Of a stretch of DNA of 64,000 nt, positions 54,044-62,627 are shown piece by piece. The notes beneath the pieces were generated by a model that worked only from the letters and a program-made list of their open reading frames with translations, was not told where the DNA came from and did no database searches. How positions within the stretch are numbered: position 1 is the stretch's first letter; the number at the start of each line of letters is the position of its first letter. The translations under genes were made by a program, and so were the position numbers. Origin of the DNA: Rhizorhabdus phycosphaerae (lineage in GTDB: Bacteria > Pseudomonadota > Alphaproteobacteria > Sphingomonadales > Sphingomonadaceae); the NCBI RefSeq assembly GCF_011044255.1, contig NZ_CP049107.1, forward strand, positions 3,655,001 to 3,719,000. Direction: 5' to 3'.

Positions 54044-54672
54044 CGATGCAGGACCAGGCCATGACCTCCGCCGGACCGGTATCCTTCTACGACCTCGACG
54101 AGCATGCGCATCCCGAGGGGCACAGCACCATGCTGGGCTTCTGGATCTACCTGATGAGCGACTGCCTCATCTTCGCGATCCTGTTCGCCTGCTATGCGGT
54201 GCTCGGCGCCAATCTCGCCGCAGGCCCCGGCCCGAAGGACCTGTTCGATCTGCCGCTGGTCGCGGTGAACACCGCTATGCTGCTCTTCTCGTCGATCACC
54301 TATGGTTTCGCGATGCTGGCGATGCAGCGCGGCGCCAAGGGCGCGGTGCTTGGCTGGCTCGCGGTGACCGGGCTGTTCGGGGCGGTGTTCCTCGGCATCG
54401 AGTTGTACGAATTCCACCACCTGGTCCACATCGGCGCGACGCCGCAGCGCAGCGCCTTCCTGTCGGCCTTCTTCACGCTGGTCGGTACCCACGGGCTGCA
54501 CGTGACTTTCGGCACGATCTGGCTGATCACGCTGATGGTGCAGGTGTCGCGCCATGGGCTGATCCAGGCGAATCAGCGCCGGCTGATGTGCCTCAGCCTG
54601 TTCTGGCACTTCCTCGACGTCATCTGGATCGGCGTCTTCACCTTCGTCTATCTCATGGGAATGCTGCGATGA
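54040..54672 (+). CDS. cyoC: Cytochrome bo3 ubiquinol oxidase subunit III
   Basis: 210 residues from the ATG at 54040 (MTMQDQAM), overlapping the cyoB stop. Five membrane helices, with [27 protein letters not shown] in helix I and [18 protein letters not shown] in the third quarter, match CyoC. The subunit stabilises the oxidase core. Confidence 0.94.
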   Translation: MTMQDQAMTSAGPVSFYDLDEHAHPEGHSTMLGFWIYLMSDCLIFAILFACYAVLGANLAAGPGPKDLFDLPLVAVNTAMLLFSSITYGFAMLAMQRGAKGAVLGWLAVTGLFGAVFLGIELYEFHHLVHIGATPQRSAFLSAFFTLVGTHGLHVTFGTIWLITLMVQVSRHGLIQANQRRLMCLSLFWHFLDVIWIGVFTFVYLMGMLR

Positions 54673-55058
54673 GCGCCGACCACAGCCCGGTCCACGGGCA
54701 CGCCGATCACCACCATGCCGATCATGGCGGAAGCGGCCATGGCACGATGCGCGATTATGTGATCGGCTTCCTGCTGTCGGTCGTGCTGACCGCCATCCCT
54801 TTCTGGCTGGTCATGGCCAGGCCCTTTCCGGCGGGCGTCACGGCGGCGCTGATCGTCGCCTTCGCGGTCGTGCAGATGGTCGTCCACATGGTCTACTTCC
54901 TGCACATGAACGGCAAATCGGAAGGCGGCTGGACGATGACCGCGCTCGTCTTCACGCTGATCCTCGTCGTGATCATGCTGACCGGGTCGCTCTGGGTGAT
55001 GTACCACCTCAACGCCAATATGATGCCGATGCCGCACGACATGAGCCAGATGCCGTGA
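54669..55058 (+). CDS. cyoD: Cytochrome bo3 ubiquinol oxidase subunit IV
   Basis: 129 residues from the ATG at 54669, overlapping cyoC by 4 bp. A His-rich N-terminus ([12 protein letters not shown]) precedes three membrane helices, including [29 protein letters not shown], the CyoD core motif. The C-terminus is Met-rich ([13 protein letters not shown]). The assembly subunit of the oxidase. Confidence 0.93.
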   Translation: MSADHSPVHGHADHHHADHGGSGHGTMRDYVIGFLLSVVLTAIPFWLVMARPFPAGVTAALIVAFAVVQMVVHMVYFLHMNGKSEGGWTMTALVFTLILVVIMLTGSLWVMYHLNANMMPMPHDMSQMP

Positions 55059-55765
55059 CGATGCGCCGTCCGGCACGGACGGGCGCTGCGCTCGTCCTGC
55101 TGGCGCTCGTGCTGGTCTTCGTGGCGCTGGGCGTGTGGCAGGTCCAGCGTCGGGCGTGGAAACATGCCCTGATCGCGACCGTCGAAGGGCGTGTGCATGC
55201 CGCGCCCGTAGCACCGCCCGCGCCGGACAACCTCGCGCCGGCAGCGGTGGCGGACCTCGCCTATCTCCGCATTTCGGTGCGGGGGCGCTACCGCTCTGGC
55301 CCCGACATCCTGGCCCGCGCGGTCAGCGATCTGGGGGCCGGATATTGGGTGATGACGCCGTTCGACACCGACACAGGCTACACGATCCTCGTCAACCGCG
55401 GCTTCGTCGCACAGGACGCGAAGCCGCGCGCGGGTTGGAGGCCGGCGGGCTCGGTAGTCCTGACCGGCCTGCTGCGCCCATCCGAACCGGGGGGCGGTTT
55501 CCTGCGCGCCAATGATCCGGCCGCCGGCCGCTGGTATTCGCGCGACGTCGCTGCGATCGCCCGCGCGGTGAAGCTGGGGCCGGTCGCGCCCTATTTCGTC
55601 GACGCGGATCGATTGCCTGGCGGGGATGGCCCAGTGGGCGGGCTGACGGTGATCCGCTTTTCGGATAATCATGCCGTCTATGCGCTCACTTGGTTCGTCA
55701 TGGCCCTGATGTCCGCCTTCGGCGCCTGGCGGCTTTTGCGCCCCGTCCGCTCATTGGCGGACTGA
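55055..55765 (+). CDS. SURF1-family oxidase assembly protein
   Basis: 236 residues from a GTG at 55055 that overlaps the cyoD stop; an ATG at 55061 is the alternative. Membrane helices at each end flank a periplasmic domain with GYWVMTPFDTDTGYTILVNRGFVAQD and RWYSRDVAAIAR, the SURF1 signature. SURF1 supports heme insertion into heme-copper oxidases. Its place inside the cyo operon ties it to bo3 assembly. Confidence 0.92.
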   Translation: MTMRRPARTGAALVLLALVLVFVALGVWQVQRRAWKHALIATVEGRVHAAPVAPPAPDNLAPAAVADLAYLRISVRGRYRSGPDILARAVSDLGAGYWVMTPFDTDTGYTILVNRGFVAQDAKPRAGWRPAGSVVLTGLLRPSEPGGGFLRANDPAAGRWYSRDVAAIARAVKLGPVAPYFVDADRLPGGDGPVGGLTVIRFSDNHAVYALTWFVMALMSAFGAWRLLRPVRSLAD

Positions 55766-55768
55766 CGG

Positions 55769-57076
55769 ATGGCAGAGGAAGTCCGGCAGGGCTGGCCCAG
55801 CGGCGGCGACGATACCGGCCGCCGCAACATGGAGCTTCTCCTCCAGCTGCGCTGGATCGCGGTCGGCGGGCAGCTGTTCACGATAGCCGTCGTGCGGGGC
55901 GTCCTGGGCGTCGAAATCCCGCTCGTTCCGCTGTTGGTGGTGCCCGCGCTGCTGGCGGTCATCAACCTGCTGAGCTGGCCGCTGATCCAGCGGCGCGGCG
56001 CGGTGTCGAACGCCGAACTGACGATCGCGCTGCTGATCGACGTGGCGGCGCTGGCCTGGCAACTCCATCATAGCGGCGGGCTCGACAACCCGTTTACGTC
56101 GCTCTTCCTGTTGCAGGTGGTGATCGGAGCGATCCTGCTCGAGCCACGGTCCTCCTGGGGCATCGTCGCAGCGACCTTTGTCGCGCTCGCCATGCTCTCG
56201 CTCGATCCGCAGCCGCTGGTTCTTCCGGGGCGATACGCCGAGGATCCGATGCACCTCTATCTGCAGGGCAGCATTGTCTGCTTCGCGCTGATCGCGGTAC
56301 TGCTGGTCGCCTTCGTCGCGCGGATCAGCCGCAACCTGCGGGAGCGCGACTCGTCGCTCGCCAAGGTTCGCCAGCGCGCAGCGGAGGAGGACCATATCGT
56401 CCGCATGGGCCTGCTGGCCTCCGGGGCGGCGCATGAACTGGGAACCCCGCTGTCCTCGCTGTCGGTGCTTATCGGCGACCTCAAGCGGATGCCCAAGCTG
56501 GCGGACGATCCCGACCTGCGCGAGGACCTCGCCGACATGGATGCCGCCGTACAGCGCTGCAAGGCGATCGTCAGCGGCATATTGATGTCGGCGGGTGAGG
56601 CGCGCGGCGTCGCTCCCAGGGTAACGACGATGCGAAGCTTCCTCGACGGAATCGTCGAGGAATGGCGCACCATCCGCCGCGCTGGTGCGATCGACTATGT
56701 CGACCGTTTCGGCGAGGATGTACCGATCGTCTCCGATCCGGCGCTCAAGCAGGTGCTCGGCAACATCATCGACAATGCAGCCGATTTCTCGCCGGACTGG
56801 GTCGGCATCAGCGCGACGCGCGAGCAGGATGCGCTGATCCTGGAAATCGCCGACCGGGGGCCGGGCTTTTCGCCAGACATATTGTCGTCCTTCGGGCAGC
56901 CCTATCGATCGACGAAGGGCAAGCCCGGCGGCGGCCTGGGCCTGTTCCTGCTCGTCAATGTCGTGCGCAAGCTGGGCGGCGATGCGGAGGCTGGCAACCG
57001 CGACGGGGGCGGGGCCTATGTCCGCGTCCGGCTGCCGATCGCATCGCTCGCATACAAGAAGGAAGTGCGGACGTGA
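55769..57076 (+). CDS. regB: RegB/PrrB-type redox sensor histidine kinase
   Basis: 435 residues with six membrane helices (about 25-185). The quinone-binding heptapeptide GGxxNPF is GGLDNPF (103-109). The phosphorylation site is His222 in AHELGTPLSS. Cys264 in VQRCKAI is at the position of the redox-active RegB cysteine. The HATPase core carries N, G1 (DRGPGFS) and G2 (GGGLGLF) boxes. It senses quinone redox state. The GTG start of regA overlaps its stop. Confidence 0.93.
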   Translation: MAEEVRQGWPSGGDDTGRRNMELLLQLRWIAVGGQLFTIAVVRGVLGVEIPLVPLLVVPALLAVINLLSWPLIQRRGAVSNAELTIALLIDVAALAWQLHHSGGLDNPFTSLFLLQVVIGAILLEPRSSWGIVAATFVALAMLSLDPQPLVLPGRYAEDPMHLYLQGSIVCFALIAVLLVAFVARISRNLRERDSSLAKVRQRAAEEDHIVRMGLLASGAAHELGTPLSSLSVLIGDLKRMPKLADDPDLREDLADMDAAVQRCKAIVSGILMSAGEARGVAPRVTTMRSFLDGIVEEWRTIRRAGAIDYVDRFGEDVPIVSDPALKQVLGNIIDNAADFSPDWVGISATREQDALILEIADRGPGFSPDILSSFGQPYRSTKGKPGGGLGLFLLVNVVRKLGGDAEAGNRDGGGAYVRVRLPIASLAYKKEVRT

Positions 57077-57606
57077 CCGACCAGAAACTGCTCGCGATCG
57101 TCGAGGACGATATCGGCTTCGCTCGCACGCTGAAGCGAAGCTTCGAACGGCGTGGCTATGCCGTGATCGTCGCGCACAGCCATGAAGAGCTGGTCGAGCT
57201 GCTGCAGACCTACCGCCCGGGCTTCGCGGTGGTCGATCTCAAGCTCGGCGGCGCGTCGGGGCTGGTCTGCGTCCACACCCTGCGCGCGCAGGACGAGGCG
57301 ATGAAGATCGTCGTGCTGACCGGCTTTGCCAGCATCGCCACCGCCGTTGAGGCGATCAAGCTGGGTGCGTCTTACTATCTCGCCAAGCCTTCCAACACCG
57401 ACGACATCGAGGCTGCCTTCGCACGGGTCGAGGGCGACCCCGATGCCGTGGTCGAGGGGCGCCAGTCGTCGATCAAGACCGTGGAGTGGGAGCATATCCA
57501 CCAGACGCTGGTCGAGACCGACTTCAACATCTCCGAAACCGCCCGCCGGCTGGGCATGCACCGCCGGACGCTGGCCCGGAAGCTGGAGAAGCGCCAGCTG
57601 CGTTAG
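57073..57606 (+). CDS. regA: RegA/PrrA-type response regulator
   Basis: 177 residues from a GTG at 57073, overlapping regB by 4 bp. Receiver domain with Asp55 (VVDLKLGG), Lys near 109 (LAKPSNT) and the acidic pair ED (11-12). The C-terminal Fis-type HTH (TDFNISETARRLGMHRRTLARKLEKRQLR, about 149-177) is the nearly invariant RegA/PrrA/ActR helix. It controls respiratory and energy-metabolism genes in response to redox. Here it sits in the oxidase operon. Confidence 0.95.
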   Translation: MTDQKLLAIVEDDIGFARTLKRSFERRGYAVIVAHSHEELVELLQTYRPGFAVVDLKLGGASGLVCVHTLRAQDEAMKIVVLTGFASIATAVEAIKLGASYYLAKPSNTDDIEAAFARVEGDPDAVVEGRQSSIKTVEWEHIHQTLVETDFNISETARRLGMHRRTLARKLEKRQLR

Positions 57607-57608
57607 GC

Positions 57609-59018
57609 CTATAGGCCGTTGACCGGCACCGCCGTGACGCCTTCCGACTCGAAGCTGGCGATCGGATAGGCGCAGTAATCGGCCGCATAATAAGCGCTGG
57701 GCCGGTGATTGCCCGAAGCGCCCAGACCGCCGAACGGCATATTGCCCGCTGCCCCGGTGGTCGGCCGGTTGCGGTTGACCACCCCGGCGCGGCTTTCCTC
57801 GACGAAGCGCGCCCACAGCGCCGCGTCGGCGCTGACGAGGCCGGCGGACAGGCCATAGACGGTATCGTTGGCGGTGCGGATCGCTGCGTCGAAATCGGGC
57901 ACCCGGATGATCTGTGCGACAGGCGCGAAGATCTCCTCGTCGGGCAAGGCGATGCCGGTCGTGTCGAGGATGGCGGGCGCGACGAACGCGTCCGAGCGGC
58001 CGGGGAGGCGATCGAAGGCGCGGATCGTGCGGGCGCCGGCGGCGACCATTGCCGCGACGCCCTGGCGGGCGCGGTCGGCGGCGGGCGCGGAGATCAGTGG
58101 GCCCATGAAGGCCTCACCCGGCGCGTCCCAAGAGGCGATCGGCAGGCGCGCCGTCAGGGCTTCCAGCGCATCGACGATGGCGTCGCCCATGCGTCCCTCT
58201 GGCACGATGATCCGCCGTGCGCAGGAGCATCGCTGGCCGGTCGTGACGAAGGCCGAATTGACGATGATCGAGGCGGCTTCCTCCGGCGAGTCCCACACGA
58301 TCAGCGGGTTGTTGCCGCCCAGTTCGAGCGCCATGATGACGTGCGGGCGGTCGACCAGCGCGCGGCGCAGCGCCGCGCCGCCCTGCGGCGATCCGGTGAA
58401 CAGCAGCCCGTCGATGTCCGAAGAAACCAGCGCGCGGCCAGTGTCGGGGCCGCCCTGGACGAGGCCGAGCAGCCCCCCGGGCAGGCCCGCGTCGCGCCAG
58501 GCGGCGACCATCGCCTCGCCGATCGCGGGGGTCAGCTCGGACGGCTTGAACACCACCGCATTGCCGGCCAGCAATGCCGGTACGATATGGCCGTTTGGCA
58601 GATGGCCGGGGAAATTATAGGGGCCGAGCACCGCCATGATCCCATGGCCGCGGTGGCGCAGGACGGCGCGTCCGAAGGGCATGTCCGCCGCGCGTTCGCC
58701 GGCGCGCTCGGCCATCGCCGCGATCGAGATGTCGACCTTGCCGATCATGGAACCGACTTCGGCCCGCGTTTCGCACAGCAGCTTGCCGGTCTCGCGCGAC
58801 AGCAATTCGGCGAGCGCCTCCCGGCGTTCTCCAAGGATGGTGGCATAGCGTTTCGCGACCGCGATGCGCTCTTCGGCCGGGGCTGCGCGCCAGGGACCAA
58901 GCGCCGCACGCGCCGCAGCGACTGCCCGCGCGACATCGGCCGGGCCGGAGACCGCGCCGCGCCAGACAACGCCACCGCTCGCGGGGTCGGTCGAAACCAG
59001 TTCTTCCATCATCGTCAT
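57609..59018 (-). CDS. astD: N-succinylglutamate 5-semialdehyde dehydrogenase
   Basis: 469 residues. The aldehyde dehydrogenase fold shows PYNFPGHLPNGHIVPALLAGNAVVFKPSELTP, the catalytic-Glu segment LELGGNNPL and the catalytic Cys in TTGQRCSCARRI, all matching AstD. It oxidises N-succinylglutamate semialdehyde in arginine catabolism. The last gene of the five-gene operon; its start overlaps the astA stop by 4 bp. It ends 2 bp from the convergent regA stop. Confidence 0.92.
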   Translation of the reverse strand: MTMMEELVSTDPASGGVVWRGAVSGPADVARAVAAARAALGPWRAAPAEERIAVAKRYATILGERREALAELLSRETGKLLCETRAEVGSMIGKVDISIAAMAERAGERAADMPFGRAVLRHRGHGIMAVLGPYNFPGHLPNGHIVPALLAGNAVVFKPSELTPAIGEAMVAAWRDAGLPGGLLGLVQGGPDTGRALVSSDIDGLLFTGSPQGGAALRRALVDRPHVIMALELGGNNPLIVWDSPEEAASIIVNSAFVTTGQRCSCARRIIVPEGRMGDAIVDALEALTARLPIASWDAPGEAFMGPLISAPAADRARQGVAAMVAAGARTIRAFDRLPGRSDAFVAPAILDTTGIALPDEEIFAPVAQIIRVPDFDAAIRTANDTVYGLSAGLVSADAALWARFVEESRAGVVNRNRPTTGAAGNMPFGGLGASGNHRPSAYYAADYCAYPIASFESEGVTAVPVNGL

Positions 59019-60025
59019 CCGTTGCTGATCCTGATCCGGTCATTGTCGCCGACGCCGAGCGCGCGGGCCGTATCGGCGTCGATCGTCGCGACGTCTTCGT
59101 GCACCGTTGCATGCGCCTGCACGGCGCGGAACGCCTCGATGTCGACGGTCGAGAGAAGGTGCGGCACCGCGTCGATGTCGGGCGTACCGACGCTGACGCG
59201 CGCGACGCGACTGGCGCGCAAGGTCAGCAGATTGTCGCGGCCGCAGGTCATGGTCGGCCCGCCGTCGAAAATGTCGATCAGCCCCGATGCCTCGAACCCC
59301 TCGCGCTCCAGCAGCCGCTTCGCCGCCTCGCCATCGCGGTGGACACGCCCGATCGCGCGACAGGCTTCGCCGTCGATCAGCTCGACATAGATCGGGTGGC
59401 GCGGGGCGAGGTCGAGGATGAATTGCCCGTCGGTCGAGGTGACCATGCGGTCGGCTTCCTCGAACGGCAGGCGAAAGAATTTGGAGGCGACCCCGTCCCA
59501 GAAGGGCGAATGATCGCGCTCGTCGAACCAGCCGCGCAGCTCGGCCATCACCGTCTCGGAAAAGCGCAGTGGCGCCGATCCGATCAGCATGTAGCGGCTG
59601 CGCGCGAGCAGGCGTCCGGCGCCGCCACTGCGCCTCTCGGGGCGGAGGAACAGCGAGCCGACCTCGGTCCAGCCGCCGCATTCGTTGACCAGCACCAGCG
59701 CCTGATGGTCGAAGCGCATGTCGATCGCGGCGCTGTACTGGGCGAGCGTCATCACCCGGAAGGAGAAATGTGGGCGGCGCATGCCGACAGCCGCCCGAAC
59801 CCCGGCGACTCCCTCGATCCGACCCGTCGCGGAATCCTCCAGCATCAGCGTGTACCAGGCCTCGGCCGGCGCCACGCTGCCGGCGAAGCTGTCGGCGGAC
59901 AGTTGCAGCCGCTGCGCCAGGACGTCGCGATCCTCGGGCAGGCTGGTAAAGCCCCGGCCCGAGAGGACCGCGAGCTCCATCAGCGCGGGCAGGTCCGCCG
60001 GCCCGGCGGGCCGGACCACCAGCAT
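59015..60025 (-). CDS. astA: Arginine N-succinyltransferase
   Basis: 336 residues from the ATG at 60025 (MLVVRPAGPADLPAL), sharing one base with the astC stop (TGATG). GNAT-like fold with GRGFTSLPEDRDVLAQRL and FDGGPTMTCGRDNLLTL (the AstA C-terminal motif). It transfers succinyl from succinyl-CoA to the alpha-amino group of arginine. Confidence 0.93.
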   Translation of the reverse strand: MLVVRPAGPADLPALMELAVLSGRGFTSLPEDRDVLAQRLQLSADSFAGSVAPAEAWYTLMLEDSATGRIEGVAGVRAAVGMRRPHFSFRVMTLAQYSAAIDMRFDHQALVLVNECGGWTEVGSLFLRPERRSGGAGRLLARSRYMLIGSAPLRFSETVMAELRGWFDERDHSPFWDGVASKFFRLPFEEADRMVTSTDGQFILDLAPRHPIYVELIDGEACRAIGRVHRDGEAAKRLLEREGFEASGLIDIFDGGPTMTCGRDNLLTLRASRVARVSVGTPDIDAVPHLLSTVDIEAFRAVQAHATVHEDVATIDADTARALGVGDNDRIRISNG

Positions 60026-61227
60026 CAGGCGGCCGCTTTCGCCAGACGCGCCCGCGCGTCGTCGCAGGCCGCGTCGAGCCGCTTGACCGCTTCCACGATC
60101 TCCTCGGAGGTGATGATCAGCGGCGGCAGCAGCCGCACGCAATTCTCGCCGCCGCCCGCGACCAGCAGGTCATGGTCACGCGCGATGGCCATGAACTCGC
60201 GGTTGTTGGGGATCATCTTGAGGCCGATCAGCAGGCCCTTGCCGCGCACTTCGGCGATCAGGTCGGGATGGCGGCCGGCCAGTTCGGTCAGGCGCTCGCG
60301 GAACTCGGCGGAGACGGCCTCGACATGGGCGAGCATATCGGGTCGGGCGATCTCGTCGAAGGCGGCAGTCGCGACGGCCATCGCCAGCGGGTTGCCGCCG
60401 AAGGTGGAGCCGTGGACGCCGACGATCATCCCGCTCGCGGCGTGATCTGTCGCGAGGCAGGCGCCGACCGGGAAGCCGCCGCCGAGCGCCTTGGCAACCG
60501 CCATGATGTCGGGCGCGGCATCCTCGAACCACTGATGCGCGAACAGCTTGCCGGTCCGGCCCATGCCGCACTGCACCTCGTCATAGATCAGCAGCACGCC
60601 ATGCTGGCGCGTCAGCGCGCGCAGCCGTGTCAGCCATTCGCCCGACAGCGCCCGCGCGCCGCCTTCGCCCTGGACCGGTTCGACGATGACGGCGGCCGTG
60701 GTCGGCCGCGCGACGGCCTCCTCGATCGCGGCCTGGTCGTCGAGCGACAGCTGGACATAGCCGGGCAGACGCGGACCAAAGCCTTCGAGATAGGTGGCGT
60801 TGCCCGAGGCATTGATTGCCGCATAGGTCCGGCCGTGAAAGGAGCCGGCAAAGCCTATGATGTCGATCCGCTCAGGCTGGCCGGCGGCAGCGTGGAAACG
60901 GCGCGCGGTCTTGATCGCGCATTCGACGGCTTCCGTGCCCGAATTGGCGAAATAGACGACGTCGGCGAAGCTGGCGTCTGTCAGCCGGCGGGCGAGCGCC
61001 TCCTGCCCCGGGATGCGGAAGATGTTGGAGACGTGCCACAGCTTGTGCGCCTGCGCCTCCAGCGCGGCGACCAGCGCCGGGTGGCAATGGCCCAGCCCGT
61101 TGGTCGCGATGCCGGCGACGCAGTCGAGATAGGTGCGGCCGTCCTCGTCGGTCAGCCACACGCCCTTGCCACTGGCCACCGCGATCGGCGCGCGGTTGTA
61201 CAGCCCCATGATGCGATCGTCGGTCAT
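60025..61227 (-). CDS. astC: Succinylornithine/acetylornithine-type aminotransferase
   Basis: 400 residues from the ATG at 61227. A class III PLP aminotransferase with NSGTEAVECAIKTAR, GSFHGRTYAA, DEVQCGMGRTGKLFAHQ and the PLP lysine in AVAKALGGGFPVGA. ArgD and AstC cannot be told apart by motif alone; the operon points to succinylornithine transamination. Class III enzymes are often broad, so 2-aminoadipate or other omega-amino substrates are possible. Confidence 0.85.
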   Translation of the reverse strand: MTDDRIMGLYNRAPIAVASGKGVWLTDEDGRTYLDCVAGIATNGLGHCHPALVAALEAQAHKLWHVSNIFRIPGQEALARRLTDASFADVVYFANSGTEAVECAIKTARRFHAAAGQPERIDIIGFAGSFHGRTYAAINASGNATYLEGFGPRLPGYVQLSLDDQAAIEEAVARPTTAAVIVEPVQGEGGARALSGEWLTRLRALTRQHGVLLIYDEVQCGMGRTGKLFAHQWFEDAAPDIMAVAKALGGGFPVGACLATDHAASGMIVGVHGSTFGGNPLAMAVATAAFDEIARPDMLAHVEAVSAEFRERLTELAGRHPDLIAEVRGKGLLIGLKMIPNNREFMAIARDHDLLVAGGGENCVRLLPPLIITSEEIVEAVKRLDAACDDARARLAKAAA

Positions 61228-62627
61228 CCCCGGTCCTCCATGTCGAAATCCACGCGCCCGATCGGCTGGGGCGCGACAAGCTGCTGGATGCGGCCGGCCA
61301 GCCGGCGTTCGGTCGCCGGCACCAGACGCGCATAATAGGGTGCGTTGACGGGGCCGAGCCCGTGCTCCGCACTGAAACTGCCGCCATAGTCGTTTACGAC
61401 GGCATCGAAGATCATCGCGCGTGCCGCCTCGCCCTCGGCGGGCACATAGGGTCCGGCCTCGGGCGGCCAGACGAGATTGAAGTGCATGCCCCCGTCGCCG
61501 ATATGGCCGAAGTCGCACAGCCGCAGCTGCGGAGCGGTGGCGGCCAGCCGCTCGATCAGGTCGGCGCGAAAGCGCATCACGTCGCCGCGGCGCAGCGAGA
61601 CGTCGCAGCCGATCACCTTGCCCGAGGCGCGCAGGCCTTCGGGGATCGCGTGGCGGATCGCCCAGAGGCCGTCGTCATGGGCAATCGCGATGTCGATCAG
61701 ACCGTCCTTTGCTCCATCCATCCAGGGCTCGAGCGTCGATGCCAGCGCATCCGCGAGCATCGCCTCGGACAGCGCCGCGCCGCCGGACAGCTCGACCAGG
61801 ACGGCATAGGGCGGCACGCCGCCGGCGAAGGGCAGGCGCAGGCGCGGAACATGGGCGAGGGCGGCTTCCATCGCGGGGTGCGACATGCCCTCGAAGGCGG
61901 TGAGCAGCGTGCCGAGCCCGGCTTCGAGCGGCGCGATCAGCTCGACGGCGACCTCGGGCCGGTCGAGCGCGATCAGCGCGGTGATGCGGTTGGCGGGCTT
62001 CGGCTGCAAAGCGACGGTCGCGCGGGTGACGATACCGAGCGATCCGGCACCGCCGATCCACAGCTGCTTGAGATCGAGCCCGCTATTGTCCTTCCACAGC
62101 CCGCGCCCGAAACGGAGGATCGTGCCCTCCGGGTCCGACAGCACGACCTCCAGCCCCAGCAGATTGCGGCGCACGTCGCCATGGCGCAGCAGCCGCGCGC
62201 CGCCGGTGTTCGCCGAGACCATCCCTCCTATCGAAGGATCCGCGCCGAGATCGATCGGGAAATAAAGACCGTGCTCGCCCGCTGCCGCGTTGAGGCTCGA
62301 CAGCAGCACGCCCGCCTCGACCTCGGCGGTGCGGTTGACCGCGTCGATTACGGGCGCTGCGTTGAGACGCTCAAGGCTGAGCACGATCTGGCGGTCGGCG
62401 AGGCCTGCGCCGACGAGGCCCGACCGGGCGCCCTGCGGCACCAGCCGGTGGCCGGATGCATGGGCCGCGCGGACGAGCGCCGAGACCTCCTCGGTCGAAG
62501 AGGGCCGCACGACGGCGAGCGCGGCGCCGCCGCCCTGCCGTCCGTCAATGTCATAACGGGCCAGATCCTCGGGCGCGTCGAGCAGGTTGCGCTCGCCGAC
62601 GATCGCGGCCAGGCCGTCGAGGGTCAT
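61224..62627 (-). CDS. FAD-binding D-2-hydroxyacid (D-2-hydroxyglutarate-type) dehydrogenase
   Basis: 467 residues. FAD_binding_4 motifs: PQGARSGLVGAGLADRQIVLSLERL and ANTGGARLLRHGDVRRNLLGLEVVL. The C-terminal FAD-oxidase domain ends FGHIGDGGMHFNLVWP and SFSAEHGLGPVN, the metal-binding His/Glu segment of the D-lactate/D-2-hydroxyglutarate dehydrogenase family. The gene is flanked by 4-bp overlaps on both sides. Beside a DUF1338 (HglS-like) enzyme, D-2-hydroxyglutarate is the best candidate substrate. Confidence 0.88.
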   Translation of the reverse strand: MTLDGLAAIVGERNLLDAPEDLARYDIDGRQGGGAALAVVRPSSTEEVSALVRAAHASGHRLVPQGARSGLVGAGLADRQIVLSLERLNAAPVIDAVNRTAEVEAGVLLSSLNAAAGEHGLYFPIDLGADPSIGGMVSANTGGARLLRHGDVRRNLLGLEVVLSDPEGTILRFGRGLWKDNSGLDLKQLWIGGAGSLGIVTRATVALQPKPANRITALIALDRPEVAVELIAPLEAGLGTLLTAFEGMSHPAMEAALAHVPRLRLPFAGGVPPYAVLVELSGGAALSEAMLADALASTLEPWMDGAKDGLIDIAIAHDDGLWAIRHAIPEGLRASGKVIGCDVSLRRGDVMRFRADLIERLAATAPQLRLCDFGHIGDGGMHFNLVWPPEAGPYVPAEGEAARAMIFDAVVNDYGGSFSAEHGLGPVNAPYYARLVPATERRLAGRIQQLVAPQPIGRVDFDMEDRG

